The position numbers and the translations under genes were made by a program. Of a stretch of DNA of 64,000 nt, positions 36,204-45,786 are shown in pieces (within the stretch, counting starts at the first letter, position 1; every line of letters begins with the position of its first letter). The stretch comes from Winogradskyella wichelsiae (GTDB lineage Bacteria > Bacteroidota > Bacteroidia > Flavobacteriales > Flavobacteriaceae), in assembly GCF_013403925.1 (NCBI RefSeq), contig NZ_JABFDJ010000004.1, positions 346,714-410,713 on the forward strand, read 5' to 3'. The notes beneath the pieces were generated by a model that was given only the letters and a program-made list of their open reading frames with translations, ran no database searches and was not told the origin of the DNA.

Positions 36204-36432
36204 GCGAACATAAAACCTCAAAACATGACAAAAATCATACTTGTTAATAAGTGAGAAAGATTGTTGATTAATTTAAAAAGTTGTAGAATCATGATGACTA
36301 AAAGCGAAATTTTAAAAGGCATTAATTAATCTAAAATCTTGTATAATTTAGTTTTTAAAACTGATACTTTTACAAATACACAGGCTAATAATAAAATATT
36401 AAAAATAAATTTGCTTCAATAGAATAATTTAA
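36204..36432. other. Divergent intergenic region nrdJ / membrane protein
   Basis: AT-rich, between nrdJ (minus) and the membrane protein (plus). Apart from the -7 element on the left and the operator-like palindrome on the right, nothing was seen. Confidence 0.45.
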
Positions 36433-36458
36433 TTTACTTTGCAATTCAAAGTACTTTA
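36433..36458. promoter_or_regulatory. Operator-like palindrome, copy 1
   Basis: Perfect inverted repeat TACTTTG-N5-CAAAGTA (36435-36453) inside a 26-bp block that recurs almost identically at 37455-37480. It overlaps an imperfect -7 element (TTACTTTG) and ends 3 bp before the ATG at 36462. It is a good candidate for the binding site of the winged-helix regulator at 37125. Confidence 0.65.
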
Positions 36459-36461
36459 ATT

Positions 36462-37070
36462 ATGAGTGATAAGGATTACTTAAAAGATATTAGCGAGATT
36501 AAAAACCTGATGAATAAATCTTCTCGATTTATTTCATTGAGTGGCTTATCTGGAATCATGGCCGGAATCTATGCCTTAATTGGTGCTGCCATTACTTATT
36601 ATTTAGTAGACACTTATAGTTATGGTACATTAATGCTAGACGGTTGGATTTTTAGATCGGTAATGTTAGTTTTAATTTTAGTCGCAGTGTTTAGTATAGC
36701 AACGGGGATTTTACTAACCACTAGAAAAGCAAAGAAAACGGGTGAGAAAATATGGGATAAATCCTCTAGGCGCCTAATCTTTAATTTCTTAATTCCTTTA
36801 ATTGCTGGCGGTTTATACATCTTAATTATTTTATCTCAAGGCAGATACGGACAAACTGGTGGGCTTATGCTTATTTTCTATGGTTTAGCTTTAGTCAATG
36901 CTGCTAAATTTAGTATTGGTGACATTAAATATTTAGGATTTATTCAGATCACTTTAGGACTTATTGCAACGTTATATCCTGGCTATGGATTTTGGCTTTG
37001 GGTTATAGGTTTTGGGGTTATGCATATTATTTATGGGACCTGGATGCATTTTAAATATGACAGAAAATAA
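36462..37070 (+). CDS. Multi-pass membrane protein of unknown function
   Basis: 202 residues. A short cytosolic helix (about 1-24) followed by about six hydrophobic segments (SGLSGIMAGIYALIGAAITYYLV; SVMLVLILVAVFSIATGILL; LIFNFLIPLIAGGLYILIIL; LMLIFYGLALVNAAKF; YLGFIQITLGLIATLYPGYG; FWLWVIGFGVMHIIYGTW). No catalytic motif and no recognised family beyond uncharacterised flavobacterial membrane proteins. First gene of the winged-helix/creD cluster and carries the operator-like palindrome in its leader, so it is probably repressed by the regulator downstream. Confidence 0.82.
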   Translation: MSDKDYLKDISEIKNLMNKSSRFISLSGLSGIMAGIYALIGAAITYYLVDTYSYGTLMLDGWIFRSVMLVLILVAVFSIATGILLTTRKAKKTGEKIWDKSSRRLIFNFLIPLIAGGLYILIILSQGRYGQTGGLMLIFYGLALVNAAKFSIGDIKYLGFIQITLGLIATLYPGYGFWLWVIGFGVMHIIYGTWMHFKYDRK

Positions 37071-37124
37071 TCCTTCAACATAAAAGCATAAAGAGAACGC
37101 AATACAACTATTGAATACTGAATT

Positions 37125-37418
37125 TTGAGCATTATAACCAACATAAATAAACTTTTTGATCATAGAATAAGACTTGGAATCATGTCTGTTTTAATGGTAA
37201 ACGAGTATGCCGATTTTAATATGCTTAAAGAATTGCTGGGTGCAACCGATGGTAATTTAGCCAGCCATACCAAAGCTCTAGAAAAAGCAGAATATGTTTT
37301 AGTTGAAAAACAATTTATAGGCCGAAAACCTAACACTAGATACAGCGCCACAACATTAGGAAAAGCAGAGTTTAAAAAACATATTGAAGCTCTTGAAAAA
37401 TTAATCAGAAAAACTTAG
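37125..37418 (+). CDS. Winged-helix transcriptional regulator
   Basis: 97 residues, a single winged-helix DNA-binding domain of the HTH_34/MarR-like short type: RIRLGIMSVLMVNEYADFNMLKELLGATDGNLASHTKALEKAEYV (helices 2 and recognition) and the wing FIGRKPNTRYSATTLG. No sensor domain. It begins with TTG at 37125; no ATG keeps the first helix. Located between a membrane protein and creD, each preceded by the same 26-bp palindromic block, so it probably controls both transcription units. Members of this family in flavobacteria are typically next to creD. Confidence 0.88.
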   Translation: MSIITNINKLFDHRIRLGIMSVLMVNEYADFNMLKELLGATDGNLASHTKALEKAEYVLVEKQFIGRKPNTRYSATTLGKAEFKKHIEALEKLIRKT

Positions 37419-37454
37419 CACCCTTTCACTTTTATAAAATCTTTTTTTTACATA

Positions 37455-37480
37455 TTTACTTTGAAAAACAAAGTACTTTA
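37455..37480. promoter_or_regulatory. Operator-like palindrome, copy 2
   Basis: TACTTTG-N5-CAAAGTA (37457-37475) in a 26-bp block identical to the one at 36433-36458 except for three bases in the spacer. It lies 21 bp upstream of the creD ATG. Confidence 0.65.
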
Positions 37481-37501
37481 CAACAACTAAAACCATATAT
37501 A

Positions 37502-38893
37502 ATGAACAGCACCGAAAACCAAAAACCAGAACCTCAAAAACAAATTCAGCAACCCAACAAATTCTCGCAATGGCTAAAAACGTCTATTACTGCCCGAATG
37601 ATGATGGTTGGAGCCTTAATTTTAGTATTACTTATTCCTTTAAGTTATGTGAATATTTTAATAAGTGAACGCTCTTACCGACAAAAAGATGTGGTTAATG
37701 AGATTAATCAGAAATGGGGAAATGAAGTCTTAATTTATGGTCCAATTATAAAAATACCTTACAAATCGTATTCAGAAACTTCTACTTTTAATGAGAAGAC
37801 AAAAACCTATTTAAAGGAAACTAAAACACTAATTAATTACGCTTATATTTTTCCAGAAAAACTACATGTAGATGCCGCTGTAAAATCTAAAACCATGTAT
37901 TTAGGTAATTTTGAGTCTGCCGTTTTTACGTCTGACATGGCTTTAACAGGACGTTACCACCCCATAAATCTTGAAGGAAAAGGAATTAAAAATGAAGATA
38001 TTATTTGGGAAAAATCTAGTATTCTATTTAAAACAAGTAATCTAAAAGGTATTAAAAACGAAATGGCTATAGTTATTAACGATAAATCTTATGCTTTTGA
38101 AACCAGCTATAACGAAAACTCATCTTTAAACAATTTAGATGAATTAGAAACAGCATTTTTAAATGAAGACTTACTGAAAGGTGATTTTAATTTTAATATG
38201 AATGTAACCTATGCCGGAAGTGAGCAAATACAAGTGATTCCTGTTGGTAAGACAACTACCATGGAAATGACTTCTAATTGGGCCGATCCAGGATTTATTG
38301 GAAATTATTCACCAGATGACGAAACAAGAAGTATTACCAAAGATGGTTTTAAAGTGGATTGGAAAGTGTTAGCGATCAATAGAGCATTTTCGCAACAATA
38401 CTTAAATCAAGTACCGAGTTTGAGCCAATTTGCCTTCGGAACTAAATTTGTGGTCTTAGTAGATGAATATCAAAAAAGTGAACGTTCTGCCAAATATGGA
38501 TTTTTAGTCATTGGACTTACATTTTTAATCTTTTTCTTAATCCAAACCATGAGTAAAATTCATATTCATGCATTTCAATATCTCATGATAGGCTTGGCGT
38601 TAATTATGTTTTACACCTTATTAGTTTCTATATCGGAACATAGTAACTTTTTAAAAGCTTATTTAATTGCAGGTGTTTCCGTAATACTATTGATAACCTT
38701 ATACTCTAAATCTATTCTCAAGAATTTTAAATTCTCGGCATTAATTGGTTTATCACTTACAGCTTTATACGCCTTTATCTACGTCATTATTCAACTAGAA
38801 AACTATGCTTTATTAGTGGGTAGTGTTGGTCTATTCTTAATTTTAGCAATAGTGATGTTTGTGTCTCGTAAAATTGACTGGAATAACGGATAA
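37502..38893 (+). CDS. creD: CreD-family inner-membrane protein
   Basis: 463 residues. A cytosolic proline/glutamine-rich N-terminus (about 1-30), one membrane helix (about 35-57), a large periplasmic domain (about 60-335, containing GPIIKIPYKSY and RYHPINLEGKGI), and a C-terminal bundle of six helices. This layout is CreD/CbrC-like. CreD is linked to envelope stress and colicin E2 tolerance in E. coli; the flavobacterial role is unknown. Its promoter region contains the operator-like palindrome, so the winged-helix regulator just upstream probably controls it. Confidence 0.92.
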   Translation: MNSTENQKPEPQKQIQQPNKFSQWLKTSITARMMMVGALILVLLIPLSYVNILISERSYRQKDVVNEINQKWGNEVLIYGPIIKIPYKSYSETSTFNEKTKTYLKETKTLINYAYIFPEKLHVDAAVKSKTMYLGNFESAVFTSDMALTGRYHPINLEGKGIKNEDIIWEKSSILFKTSNLKGIKNEMAIVINDKSYAFETSYNENSSLNNLDELETAFLNEDLLKGDFNFNMNVTYAGSEQIQVIPVGKTTTMEMTSNWADPGFIGNYSPDDETRSITKDGFKVDWKVLAINRAFSQQYLNQVPSLSQFAFGTKFVVLVDEYQKSERSAKYGFLVIGLTFLIFFLIQTMSKIHIHAFQYLMIGLALIMFYTLLVSISEHSNFLKAYLIAGVSVILLITLYSKSILKNFKFSALIGLSLTALYAFIYVIIQLENYALLVGSVGLFLILAIVMFVSRKIDWNNG

Positions 38894-38901
38894 TAAATAA
38901 A

Positions 38902-38943
38902 ACATCTCGTTCTACTTCTATCATACAAAGTAAAGCGAGATGT
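38902..38943. other. Long hairpin between creD and the DUF2809 gene
   Basis: ACATCTCG / CGAGATGT with a further seven nearly paired bases, about 15 bp with one wobble and one mismatch, and an 11-nt loop. There is no T-run after it on the plus strand; on the minus strand T-rich DNA follows. It could be an mRNA stability element or a weak attenuator inside the operon. Confidence 0.45.
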
Positions 38944-38960
38944 AGTTAAAAAATATAAAT

Positions 38961-39368
38961 ATGAAATTTCAATTCAATAAAAAATACCTCATCACAGCAC
39001 TTACTTTATTTTTAATAGAATTAACCATAGCATTTACGCTTCATTCTGGTTTTATACGTCACACCTTTGGCGATTATCTGGTGGTTATTTTACTGTACGC
39101 TATTTTAAGAGGATGTACTAATTTAGGGGTTTGGACATCAAGCTTAGCAGTACTCATTTTTGCTTATACTGTAGAGTGTCTTCAACTCACACCATTTCTA
39201 ACTTACTTTAATTTAGAACGCAGTTTTACTGCAAAATTAATTTTTGGTAGCACTTTTGAATTTAATGATTTAATAGCCTATACACTAGGTGTTATTACCA
39301 TTTTAATACTAGAAACCAAAGTTTTAAAATTAGAAACTAAAGAAAACGCAAAACTATGGAAGCCTTAA
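38961..39368 (+). CDS. DUF2809 membrane protein
   Basis: 135 residues with four hydrophobic segments. The DUF2809 pattern is visible: FIRHTFGDYLVVILLYAI, then TSSLAVLIFAYTVECLQLTPF and LIFGSTFEFNDLIAYTLGV, resembling VanZ-like small membrane proteins. Role unknown. The last codons overlap the start of the next gene by 13 bp, so translation of the pair is probably coupled. Confidence 0.85.
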   Translation: MKFQFNKKYLITALTLFLIELTIAFTLHSGFIRHTFGDYLVVILLYAILRGCTNLGVWTSSLAVLIFAYTVECLQLTPFLTYFNLERSFTAKLIFGSTFEFNDLIAYTLGVITILILETKVLKLETKENAKLWKP

Positions 39369-40018
39369 AAACATTAATTCAAACCCGGTTTAAAACCTTA
39401 GCCTTAATTCTTGTTGCACTGAGTTTTAGTATTATTTTATTAATGATACGTATGAAACTTAACAAATCTTTTTTCTTTCTATTTTTAATTTGGAATGTAT
39501 TTTTAGCCATTATACCGTACACAATTACGATGTACCTCGGCACTAAAACTCATTTAAGTAAATTAAAATTAGTCTTTGGGTTTGTAATTTGGTTATTATT
39601 TTTACCTAATGCTCCATATATTATAACAGACCTTATTCATATTAGAATTGGTAGTAAATCTCTTTTATGGCTAGATGTCTTAGTCGTTTTATCTTTTGCT
39701 TTGAGTGGCTTATTTCTTTTTTATCTTTCTATTATAGATATGCAGAAATTAATGAATTCAACGTTTAAAAAAATTCCTATAAAAACAATAACTATAACTA
39801 TTCTCTTTCTATGTGGATTTGGAGTCTATCTAGGTCGGTTTTTACGTTATAATTCTTGGGAAATTATAAGTCAACCTCATTATTTATTTATGGATATTCT
39901 GAATATAATTATAACACCTTTTCAAAACATAAATGCATGGTTGTTCACTTTAGGTTTTGGAATGTTCTTAGTGGTTGGGTTATGGATGTTTAAAAACATA
40001 ACGTCTTTTAAAAATTAG
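39356..40018 (+). CDS. DUF1361 membrane protein
   Basis: 220 residues and about six membrane helices. DUF1361 signatures: FFFLFLIWNVFLAIIPY near the second helix, VIWLLFLPNAPYIITDLIHIR, and FLCGFGVYLGRFLRYNSWEIISQP. The family is uncharacterised and occurs near other membrane proteins. It overlaps the DUF2809 gene by 13 bp and ends the creD-DUF2809-DUF1361 group. No clear terminator beyond a T-run at 40068-40079. Confidence 0.88.
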   Translation: MEALKTLIQTRFKTLALILVALSFSIILLMIRMKLNKSFFFLFLIWNVFLAIIPYTITMYLGTKTHLSKLKLVFGFVIWLLFLPNAPYIITDLIHIRIGSKSLLWLDVLVVLSFALSGLFLFYLSIIDMQKLMNSTFKKIPIKTITITILFLCGFGVYLGRFLRYNSWEIISQPHYLFMDILNIIITPFQNINAWLFTLGFGMFLVVGLWMFKNITSFKN

Positions 40019-40094
40019 CCTTTTTAATGAAGTTTATAATTTTTGAATGACGTTATAGTAGGTGTCTTTTTTTTTTTAGATTGTTAATAAAATA

Positions 40095-41300
40095 TTACTC
40101 TTTTCCATTTACAAAATCCTGTAAATAATTAAAACGCCTAGTGAGTTTACCATTCTCGGTCATTTTTGCGCGTTTCAATATCTCTCTTTCATCGTTATTA
40201 AAAAATGCTGGAATTACATGTTCTAAAAATGCTTCACCAAAACCTTCACTCGCATCTTTTGGCAATTCACATGGTAAATTATCTACAGCCATAACGGTTA
40301 TAGCACCTTCGGCATCATAAGCAACTTCTTTTTCCGTTTTAATATCGTAACCATAAAAAGGATCTTCAATTGTTGAAGGTCTTAAGGTGCTTGCAACAGG
40401 ACCATCGATATCACAAGATACATCAGCTAATAAATTAATTCTAAAATCAGTATCTTTAGCTTCTTCTCTTGTAAAAAAATATGGTGCATTATTACCATAA
40501 AAATGACCTGCAATAAAATAATCTGTTTCTTTTGCATAAGGCATAAAGTTACTTTCGTAACCCGAGGGATCTTTATAAAACTTATAACGATCTCCTACTT
40601 TACCATCAATGCGTTTAGAGTACTCCATAACATCAGCCGTTCCATAAACAGGCTCTGTAAATTGCGATGTTAAATACAAAGCGTCACTAATATGTTTAAT
40701 CTCTAAATGGTCTAAAATTTCTTTAGCTCCATTAGCAACTTTACCTGTACCTGATAATAAAATCTTAATATTAGGGATTGTTATTTTATCTAATTCCGCT
40801 TTTACGGCATCTAAATCTGCAAGTGTTTCTACTTTTGGCAATGTAAACAGACCATCTCTTAAACCTAATGCTCTAAAACCATTATAAGCACCAACTAAAC
40901 CTGCGTAACGACCGAAACCAATAAGACGAGCTCCTGTTTTTCTTACAATAGTTTCATGATCGTACATTTCTATATTTTTATCTAACATAGTCTTCAACAA
41001 TTCCCTGTTGTAAGGCTGTTTTTTAATTGTATGTGAGAAAAAGAAATATTTTTTATTCGGAATTAGATTTTCAATCGGTACTTCTTTTACTCCAATCATT
41101 ACATCTGCGTACGATACATCGTCTAAAACTTCAAAACCAAAAGCTTTATATGCTTCATCTGGAAATATGCGAATATCAGAAGACTCAACAATAAATGTAG
41201 CTTCAGGAAAATGTGTTCTAGCTTCAGCTAAATGCTTTGGAGAAAAAACCACACGTCTATCTGGTGGATTTTTACGTTCTTTTATAATAGCAAATGTCAT
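40095..41300 (-). CDS. Saccharopine dehydrogenase / alanine dehydrogenase-like NAD(P) oxidoreductase
   Basis: 401 residues, two Rossmann-like halves. The N-terminal half shows the AlaDH/PNT-like pattern (IIKERKNPPDRRVVFSPK, VMIGVKEVPIENLIPNKKYFFFSHTIKKQ) with the lysine-forming saccharopine dehydrogenase style, and the second half has NIKILLSGTGKVANGAKEIL as nucleotide loop and ADVSCDIDGPVASTLRPSTIEDPFYGYD. Family members reduce or oxidise lysine-pathway or alanine-type substrates with NAD(P); the actual substrate is not clear, and the nearby lysA is 32 kb away. Monocistronic. Confidence 0.88.
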   Translation of the reverse strand: MTFAIIKERKNPPDRRVVFSPKHLAEARTHFPEATFIVESSDIRIFPDEAYKAFGFEVLDDVSYADVMIGVKEVPIENLIPNKKYFFFSHTIKKQPYNRELLKTMLDKNIEMYDHETIVRKTGARLIGFGRYAGLVGAYNGFRALGLRDGLFTLPKVETLADLDAVKAELDKITIPNIKILLSGTGKVANGAKEILDHLEIKHISDALYLTSQFTEPVYGTADVMEYSKRIDGKVGDRYKFYKDPSGYESNFMPYAKETDYFIAGHFYGNNAPYFFTREEAKDTDFRINLLADVSCDIDGPVASTLRPSTIEDPFYGYDIKTEKEVAYDAEGAITVMAVDNLPCELPKDASEGFGEAFLEHVIPAFFNNDEREILKRAKMTENGKLTRRFNYLQDFVNGKE

Positions 41301-41737
41301 ATAAAGATGGAGTTTTATATTCTTATTAAATAGAATATATTGTTTTCACGAAAATAATGTGATTAATATTTATGAGCAAATTAATCTTATTTAACATCGT
41401 ATACTAATTACCTCAATGTATTTCAATTTTAAAGCAACTTCTAAAACTTTTTTTGAGATAGAAAAAGAGTAATAACAATACACAATTAAATAAACAAAGT
41501 ATCTTCTTATTCATTTATCATTCAAATGAATACAACATAAAATTTCTTGAAATAGGTTGATTTATTTCGAAATAAAAAAAAGAACTAAAACACCTCATTA
41601 TTTCAAAATTAATTACACTTAACATTTAGATAAAACACTGTAATAACAAAGGTTAAAGTAACATTTATATAATAGTAAAGTAATCCCTTTGCTTGTTCTC
41701 AATTGTAGTTTTGAGTTCATTAACTAAAACAAAAAAA
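41301..41737. other. Intergenic region between divergent genes
   Basis: AT-rich region upstream of the minus-strand oxidoreductase and the plus-strand T9SS cargo gene. No RNA gene or repeat recognised. The open frame of the cargo gene continues upstream of its likely start through this region without a signal-peptide-compatible start. Confidence 0.4.
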
Positions 41738-42691
41738 ATGAAAAAAATTACTTTATTACTGATCTTATGTATTACAATAACGTTGACTACAAATGCACAA
41801 TGTTTTGATGGTTCTGGTGGACATTGGCCAGGCGGAACTGTTGCTATGGAAAACACAGGTTATGCTGAAACTATTGTAATTGATACTTGGCCAAATTCTG
41901 AGTATTCTTTAATTGGAAATCTTACACCAGGCTATGAATATTCTATTTCTGGAGATAACCCTATACATATAACTGTTACAGAAAATGATGATACTGTAAT
42001 TGCTCATGGTATGAATCCTTTAGTTTTTACGGCACCGGCTGGAGTGACAGAAATTACTATTTATTGGCATATTGATGCTGATTGTGGTAATGATGATACA
42101 TCTACATTTACCACTATTCAATGCGTAACTTGTTGCCCTAATGATACTGCCCCAGAGCTGGCAACAGCACCTAGTCCTACTGATTTAGCATCTAACGTAG
42201 AACTTCAAACAACTGATGCTTCTGTAGCTTTTAATTGGACAGCTTCTACGACTGAAGGTACAAGTGTATTTTACTTAGACACTGTAAATCCTCCAACACA
42301 AGCTTACCCTGATTTTGAAAATGGTGATTCTTTTTCAAATTTAGAACCAGATACAACATATTATTGGAGTGTAGATGCCACCAATTGCATGGGATCAACT
42401 ACTGGTACTGTTTGGAGTTTCACTACGGACAGCACATTATCTATTGAGGATAATGTATTTGAAGCGACTAGCATTTATCCAAATCCAACTTCTGGAATTT
42501 TAAACATTAAATCTTCTGAAGCTATTGACAACGTTACTGTATTTAACTTATTAGGGCAAACAGTAGCTCATTTTGATAAAGATGCTATTACAGATTCATC
42601 TGTTAACTTATCTGAGTTATCTAAAGGGCTTTATTTAGTAAAAGTTTCTTCAGGAAATAACACACAGACGTTAAGAGTTACAAAGGATTAA
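41738..42691 (+). CDS. T9SS type A secreted protein with a fibronectin-like domain
   Basis: 317 residues from the ATG at 41738, which begins a clean signal peptide (MKKITLLLILCITITLTTNAQ); an ATG 15 codons earlier would spoil it. Residues about 20-135 form a cysteine-containing beta-domain (CFDGSGGHWPGG and ECVTC-like cysteines), about 140-235 a fibronectin-III-like fold (SVAFNWTASTTEGTSVFYLD, TTYYWSVDATNCMG), and the last ~75 residues a T9SS type A sorting domain (SIYPNPTSGILNIKS ... VFNLLGQTV ... GLYLVKVSSGN). It would be exported by the Sec and type IX systems and released or anchored on the surface. Ligand unknown. Confidence 0.88.
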   Translation: MKKITLLLILCITITLTTNAQCFDGSGGHWPGGTVAMENTGYAETIVIDTWPNSEYSLIGNLTPGYEYSISGDNPIHITVTENDDTVIAHGMNPLVFTAPAGVTEITIYWHIDADCGNDDTSTFTTIQCVTCCPNDTAPELATAPSPTDLASNVELQTTDASVAFNWTASTTEGTSVFYLDTVNPPTQAYPDFENGDSFSNLEPDTTYYWSVDATNCMGSTTGTVWSFTTDSTLSIEDNVFEATSIYPNPTSGILNIKSSEAIDNVTVFNLLGQTVAHFDKDAITDSSVNLSELSKGLYLVKVSSGNNTQTLRVTKD

Positions 42692-42721
42692 CACAAAAAT
42701 ATATCTATAGAAGAGTTTATA

Positions 42722-42761
42722 AAGAAAACCCAGTGGATCATTAGATTCACTGGGTTTTTAA
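42722..42761. terminator. Terminator between the T9SS cargo gene and the M16 protease
   Basis: Stem AAAACCCAGTG / CACTGGGTTTT with a loop of about 13 nt and a T-run on the plus strand; convergent genes share it. Confidence 0.82.
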
Positions 42762-42783
42762 TAAAATATGTTTTTGAATGATT

Positions 42784-45600
42784 TTATTCTTGTTGTGAAG
42801 CTTCTGGCTTTAAAATAAACTCAGCATAATTACTCATATTAAAATAAGTATTAGCTGCATCTTTAAACATATTAGAGTCAATATTATTTATTTCTGCTTC
42901 AGAGTCTAAAATAGATTCTAATTTTAAATCATATTTAACTGCTTCTCTTAATTTATTTATCCAGTAGGCATTGATTTCTAAGAACTCTTTATAATTAGCT
43001 AATTCAGCCTCTTTTATTTTATGCAGATCCGCTTCTGTAGCTCCATCTTTTTGGATTTTTTCAATTTCTTCCAAAACTTTACTCACTAATTTCTCTACAT
43101 TATTTGGGTCGCAAGTAAAACGTATATTCATTCTATACCAACCGTAAGGTATGTCGGATGCATAACCAGCAACTTGTACGCCATAAACACCAGACATTTT
43201 TTCTCGCATTTCTTCAGTAAGTTTAATTTTAAGCAATTTACCAAGTAAACTTAGTTTCGTCTTTTCTTTAAGAGAAAAGTCAAAATTATTAGTAAATCGC
43301 ATGTCTACAATACTTTTATCTTCAACTCCTTTTAAAAACGTCTTTTTAACAACTGTATTAGTATAGCGCATTCCAATATCTTTCCATGTGCTCTCTTTTT
43401 CTAGATCCGATGGCAGACTTCCTAAGTATTTTGTTGTAAACTCTTTTAAATTTTTAAGATCAAAACTTCCAACAAAAACAAAGGTAAACCCATTAGCTGA
43501 TGCCAAACGCTCTTTATAAAACTCAAATGCCTCGTCGATATTTAATCCATCCTCAATCTGTTGTACTGTTAAAGGCATTCCTCTAAGATGGCCTTTGGTT
43601 ATAATTTCACTTATCTGATTATCAAAGAAATTCCCTGGACTTTTATCTTGATCTTTATAAATGGATTTTAAGTTTGCTTTTTTCGAATTAAAAACACCTT
43701 CGTCCTTGTTCGGGTTTGTGATATACAAATTGACCATTTGCAACATGGTCTCTAAGTCTTTTGACGAACTTGAACCAGAGAATAAATCATCGTAGAACGT
43801 AATGTTTGGAGTAACTTTTACTGTTTTCCCCATATTCAATTTGTTGAGGTCTGTTTCAGATATTCCATTAACACCACTAGAGCCTATAATATTTCCTGCA
43901 TTTCTAGCTGAAACATATAGAGAATCTGGGGCCAAAGAACTTCCTCCTGGTCTAAATCCACTCATGGAAATTAAGTCGTTCTGAAATTTAGTAGGCTTAG
44001 CAATTATAGTGATTCCATTTGCTAGTTTCCACGTCGTAACATCAACATCTTCGTTATAGGTTTCGCTAATAACTTTTCCAGGCTTTGGCTCATTGGTCAT
44101 TAATTTAATATCACTAAGCTCGTCTTCATAAGCTTCAAGAGGTTGTAGACTAACCTTTTTAAGTATATCTTCAATGTCTTCTTCGGTAGGTAATTTCAAA
44201 TTTTCTTTGTCAATAGCATTTAATACGACTGCCACATTATCCTCTTTTATCCATTCTTTACTTAAATTATTGATCTCTTCAACTGTAACCGTTGGAAAAA
44301 TTTCTTTATAAAACTGATAAATAAATTCATCACTGGGAATGGCTTTATTATCTGTAAAATTATCTATATACTGTTCTATATAATATTTTGTTGAAATTTT
44401 ACCAGTCTCTTTTCTACGCATATCTGCACCGTTTAACAACTGTTCTTTAAAACGATTAAGCTCTGTATTAGTGAATCCAAACCTTTTAACGCGTTCACTC
44501 TCTACTAATAATGCTTCGATACCTTCTGGTATATTATTTTCTTTAAGACTCGCTTTTAATAAAAAAGCATCTTTATTCCCTAAAAAATTACCAATACCAG
44601 CTATTGCACTTAAGAAAGGTGCATCAGGTTGTAGTCCAATTTCATTTAATCTTTGACGTAACATTGCGGAATACAAATATTTTAAGACCTCATTACGATA
44701 GTCATTAAGTGTTACTACTTCTGTTTCATCTTTTTTGCTATATAAAGAAATACTCACACCCGAAGCTTCTTTATCTGTAATTACAGTAATAACAGGTTCT
44801 TTGTTATCAGGGATCTCATAATAAACTCTTTCTTTTGGGGTATCAGTAAGTTGAATACCTCCGAATAATTCTTTTACTTTTTTCTCTGTTTTAAGCACAT
44901 CGAAATCTCCCACTAATACCAAAGCCATTAAATCTGGACGATACCAATCTTTGTAGAAACGCTTCATGGCATCATATTCAGAATTTAAAATAACATCTGT
45001 TGTACCGATTGGTAATCGCTGAGCATATCTCGAATTATTGGTTATTTTGGGGATAGACTGATAATACATACGCATTGGTGCACCACTTCTGGCTCTAAGC
45101 TCTTCTGCCACAATTCCTCTTTCATTATCAATCTCTTCATCTTCAAAGGTAATACCATCTGCCCAATCTCTTAAAACCTGTAAACTCGTATTAAACGTTT
45201 CTTCATCGGTTGGCACAGATAATTTATAAACCGTTTCATCAAAACCAGTGTGCGCATTTAAGTCAGCCCCAAATTCAACACCAAGGCCTTGTAAATAATT
45301 AATAAGTTCATTTTTCTCGAAACTTTTAGTTCCATTAAAAGCCATGTGCTCTACAAAATGCGCTAAACCTTGTTGGTCATCTTCCTCTAAAATAGAACCT
45401 GCATTGATAACAAGTCTTAATTCTGCTTTATTTTTAGGTTTTGAGTTTTGCTTTATATAATAAGTTAACCCATTTGCCAGTTTACCTATTTTTACTGTTG
45501 GGTCCGTAGGTATTTTACGCTTTAAATCCTTCATTTGAGCCGACAGACTAAAACTTAAAAAGAGCAAAAGTGTTATTAAAATTACTGTTCTATTTTTCAT
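42784..45600 (-). CDS. M16 zinc metalloprotease (pitrilysin family, double unit)
   Basis: 938 residues with a signal peptide (MKNRTVILITLLLFLSFSLSAQ), so periplasmic. Two M16 halves: the active one carries the inverted zinc motif HFVEH near residue 87 (HxxEH) with LGVEFGADLNAHTGFDETVYKL and a downstream glutamate (ERGIVAEELRAR) as the third ligand; the second half (about 480-938) lacks HxxEH and is the inactive partner. Such proteins degrade peptides in the envelope and are often next to SusCD loci, but here it is separated from SusD by 186 bp and probably transcribed separately. Confidence 0.93.
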   Translation of the reverse strand: MKNRTVILITLLLFLSFSLSAQMKDLKRKIPTDPTVKIGKLANGLTYYIKQNSKPKNKAELRLVINAGSILEEDDQQGLAHFVEHMAFNGTKSFEKNELINYLQGLGVEFGADLNAHTGFDETVYKLSVPTDEETFNTSLQVLRDWADGITFEDEEIDNERGIVAEELRARSGAPMRMYYQSIPKITNNSRYAQRLPIGTTDVILNSEYDAMKRFYKDWYRPDLMALVLVGDFDVLKTEKKVKELFGGIQLTDTPKERVYYEIPDNKEPVITVITDKEASGVSISLYSKKDETEVVTLNDYRNEVLKYLYSAMLRQRLNEIGLQPDAPFLSAIAGIGNFLGNKDAFLLKASLKENNIPEGIEALLVESERVKRFGFTNTELNRFKEQLLNGADMRRKETGKISTKYYIEQYIDNFTDNKAIPSDEFIYQFYKEIFPTVTVEEINNLSKEWIKEDNVAVVLNAIDKENLKLPTEEDIEDILKKVSLQPLEAYEDELSDIKLMTNEPKPGKVISETYNEDVDVTTWKLANGITIIAKPTKFQNDLISMSGFRPGGSSLAPDSLYVSARNAGNIIGSSGVNGISETDLNKLNMGKTVKVTPNITFYDDLFSGSSSSKDLETMLQMVNLYITNPNKDEGVFNSKKANLKSIYKDQDKSPGNFFDNQISEIITKGHLRGMPLTVQQIEDGLNIDEAFEFYKERLASANGFTFVFVGSFDLKNLKEFTTKYLGSLPSDLEKESTWKDIGMRYTNTVVKKTFLKGVEDKSIVDMRFTNNFDFSLKEKTKLSLLGKLLKIKLTEEMREKMSGVYGVQVAGYASDIPYGWYRMNIRFTCDPNNVEKLVSKVLEEIEKIQKDGATEADLHKIKEAELANYKEFLEINAYWINKLREAVKYDLKLESILDSEAEINNIDSNMFKDAANTYFNMSNYAEFILKPEASQQE

Positions 45601-45786
45601 GAATTGTTGTTATTAAAATTATTTGTAAGCCTTAAAATTTTTCAATATTATTCTAATGGATAGCTTAATTAGTAAGTATCCATCGTAGTAAAAACATAAA
45701 TCATTTGTAAAAACAGAGCCTTAAATTCTTCGAAAAGAAAATTAAAACTCTGCTAGGGGTAATCTATTGAGACTAATCAATTTTAG

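Noticed and set aside
36160..36300. Possible cobalamin riboswitch before the B12-dependent reductase
   Set aside because: The leader is short and AT-rich, without the B12 box or GC-rich stems.
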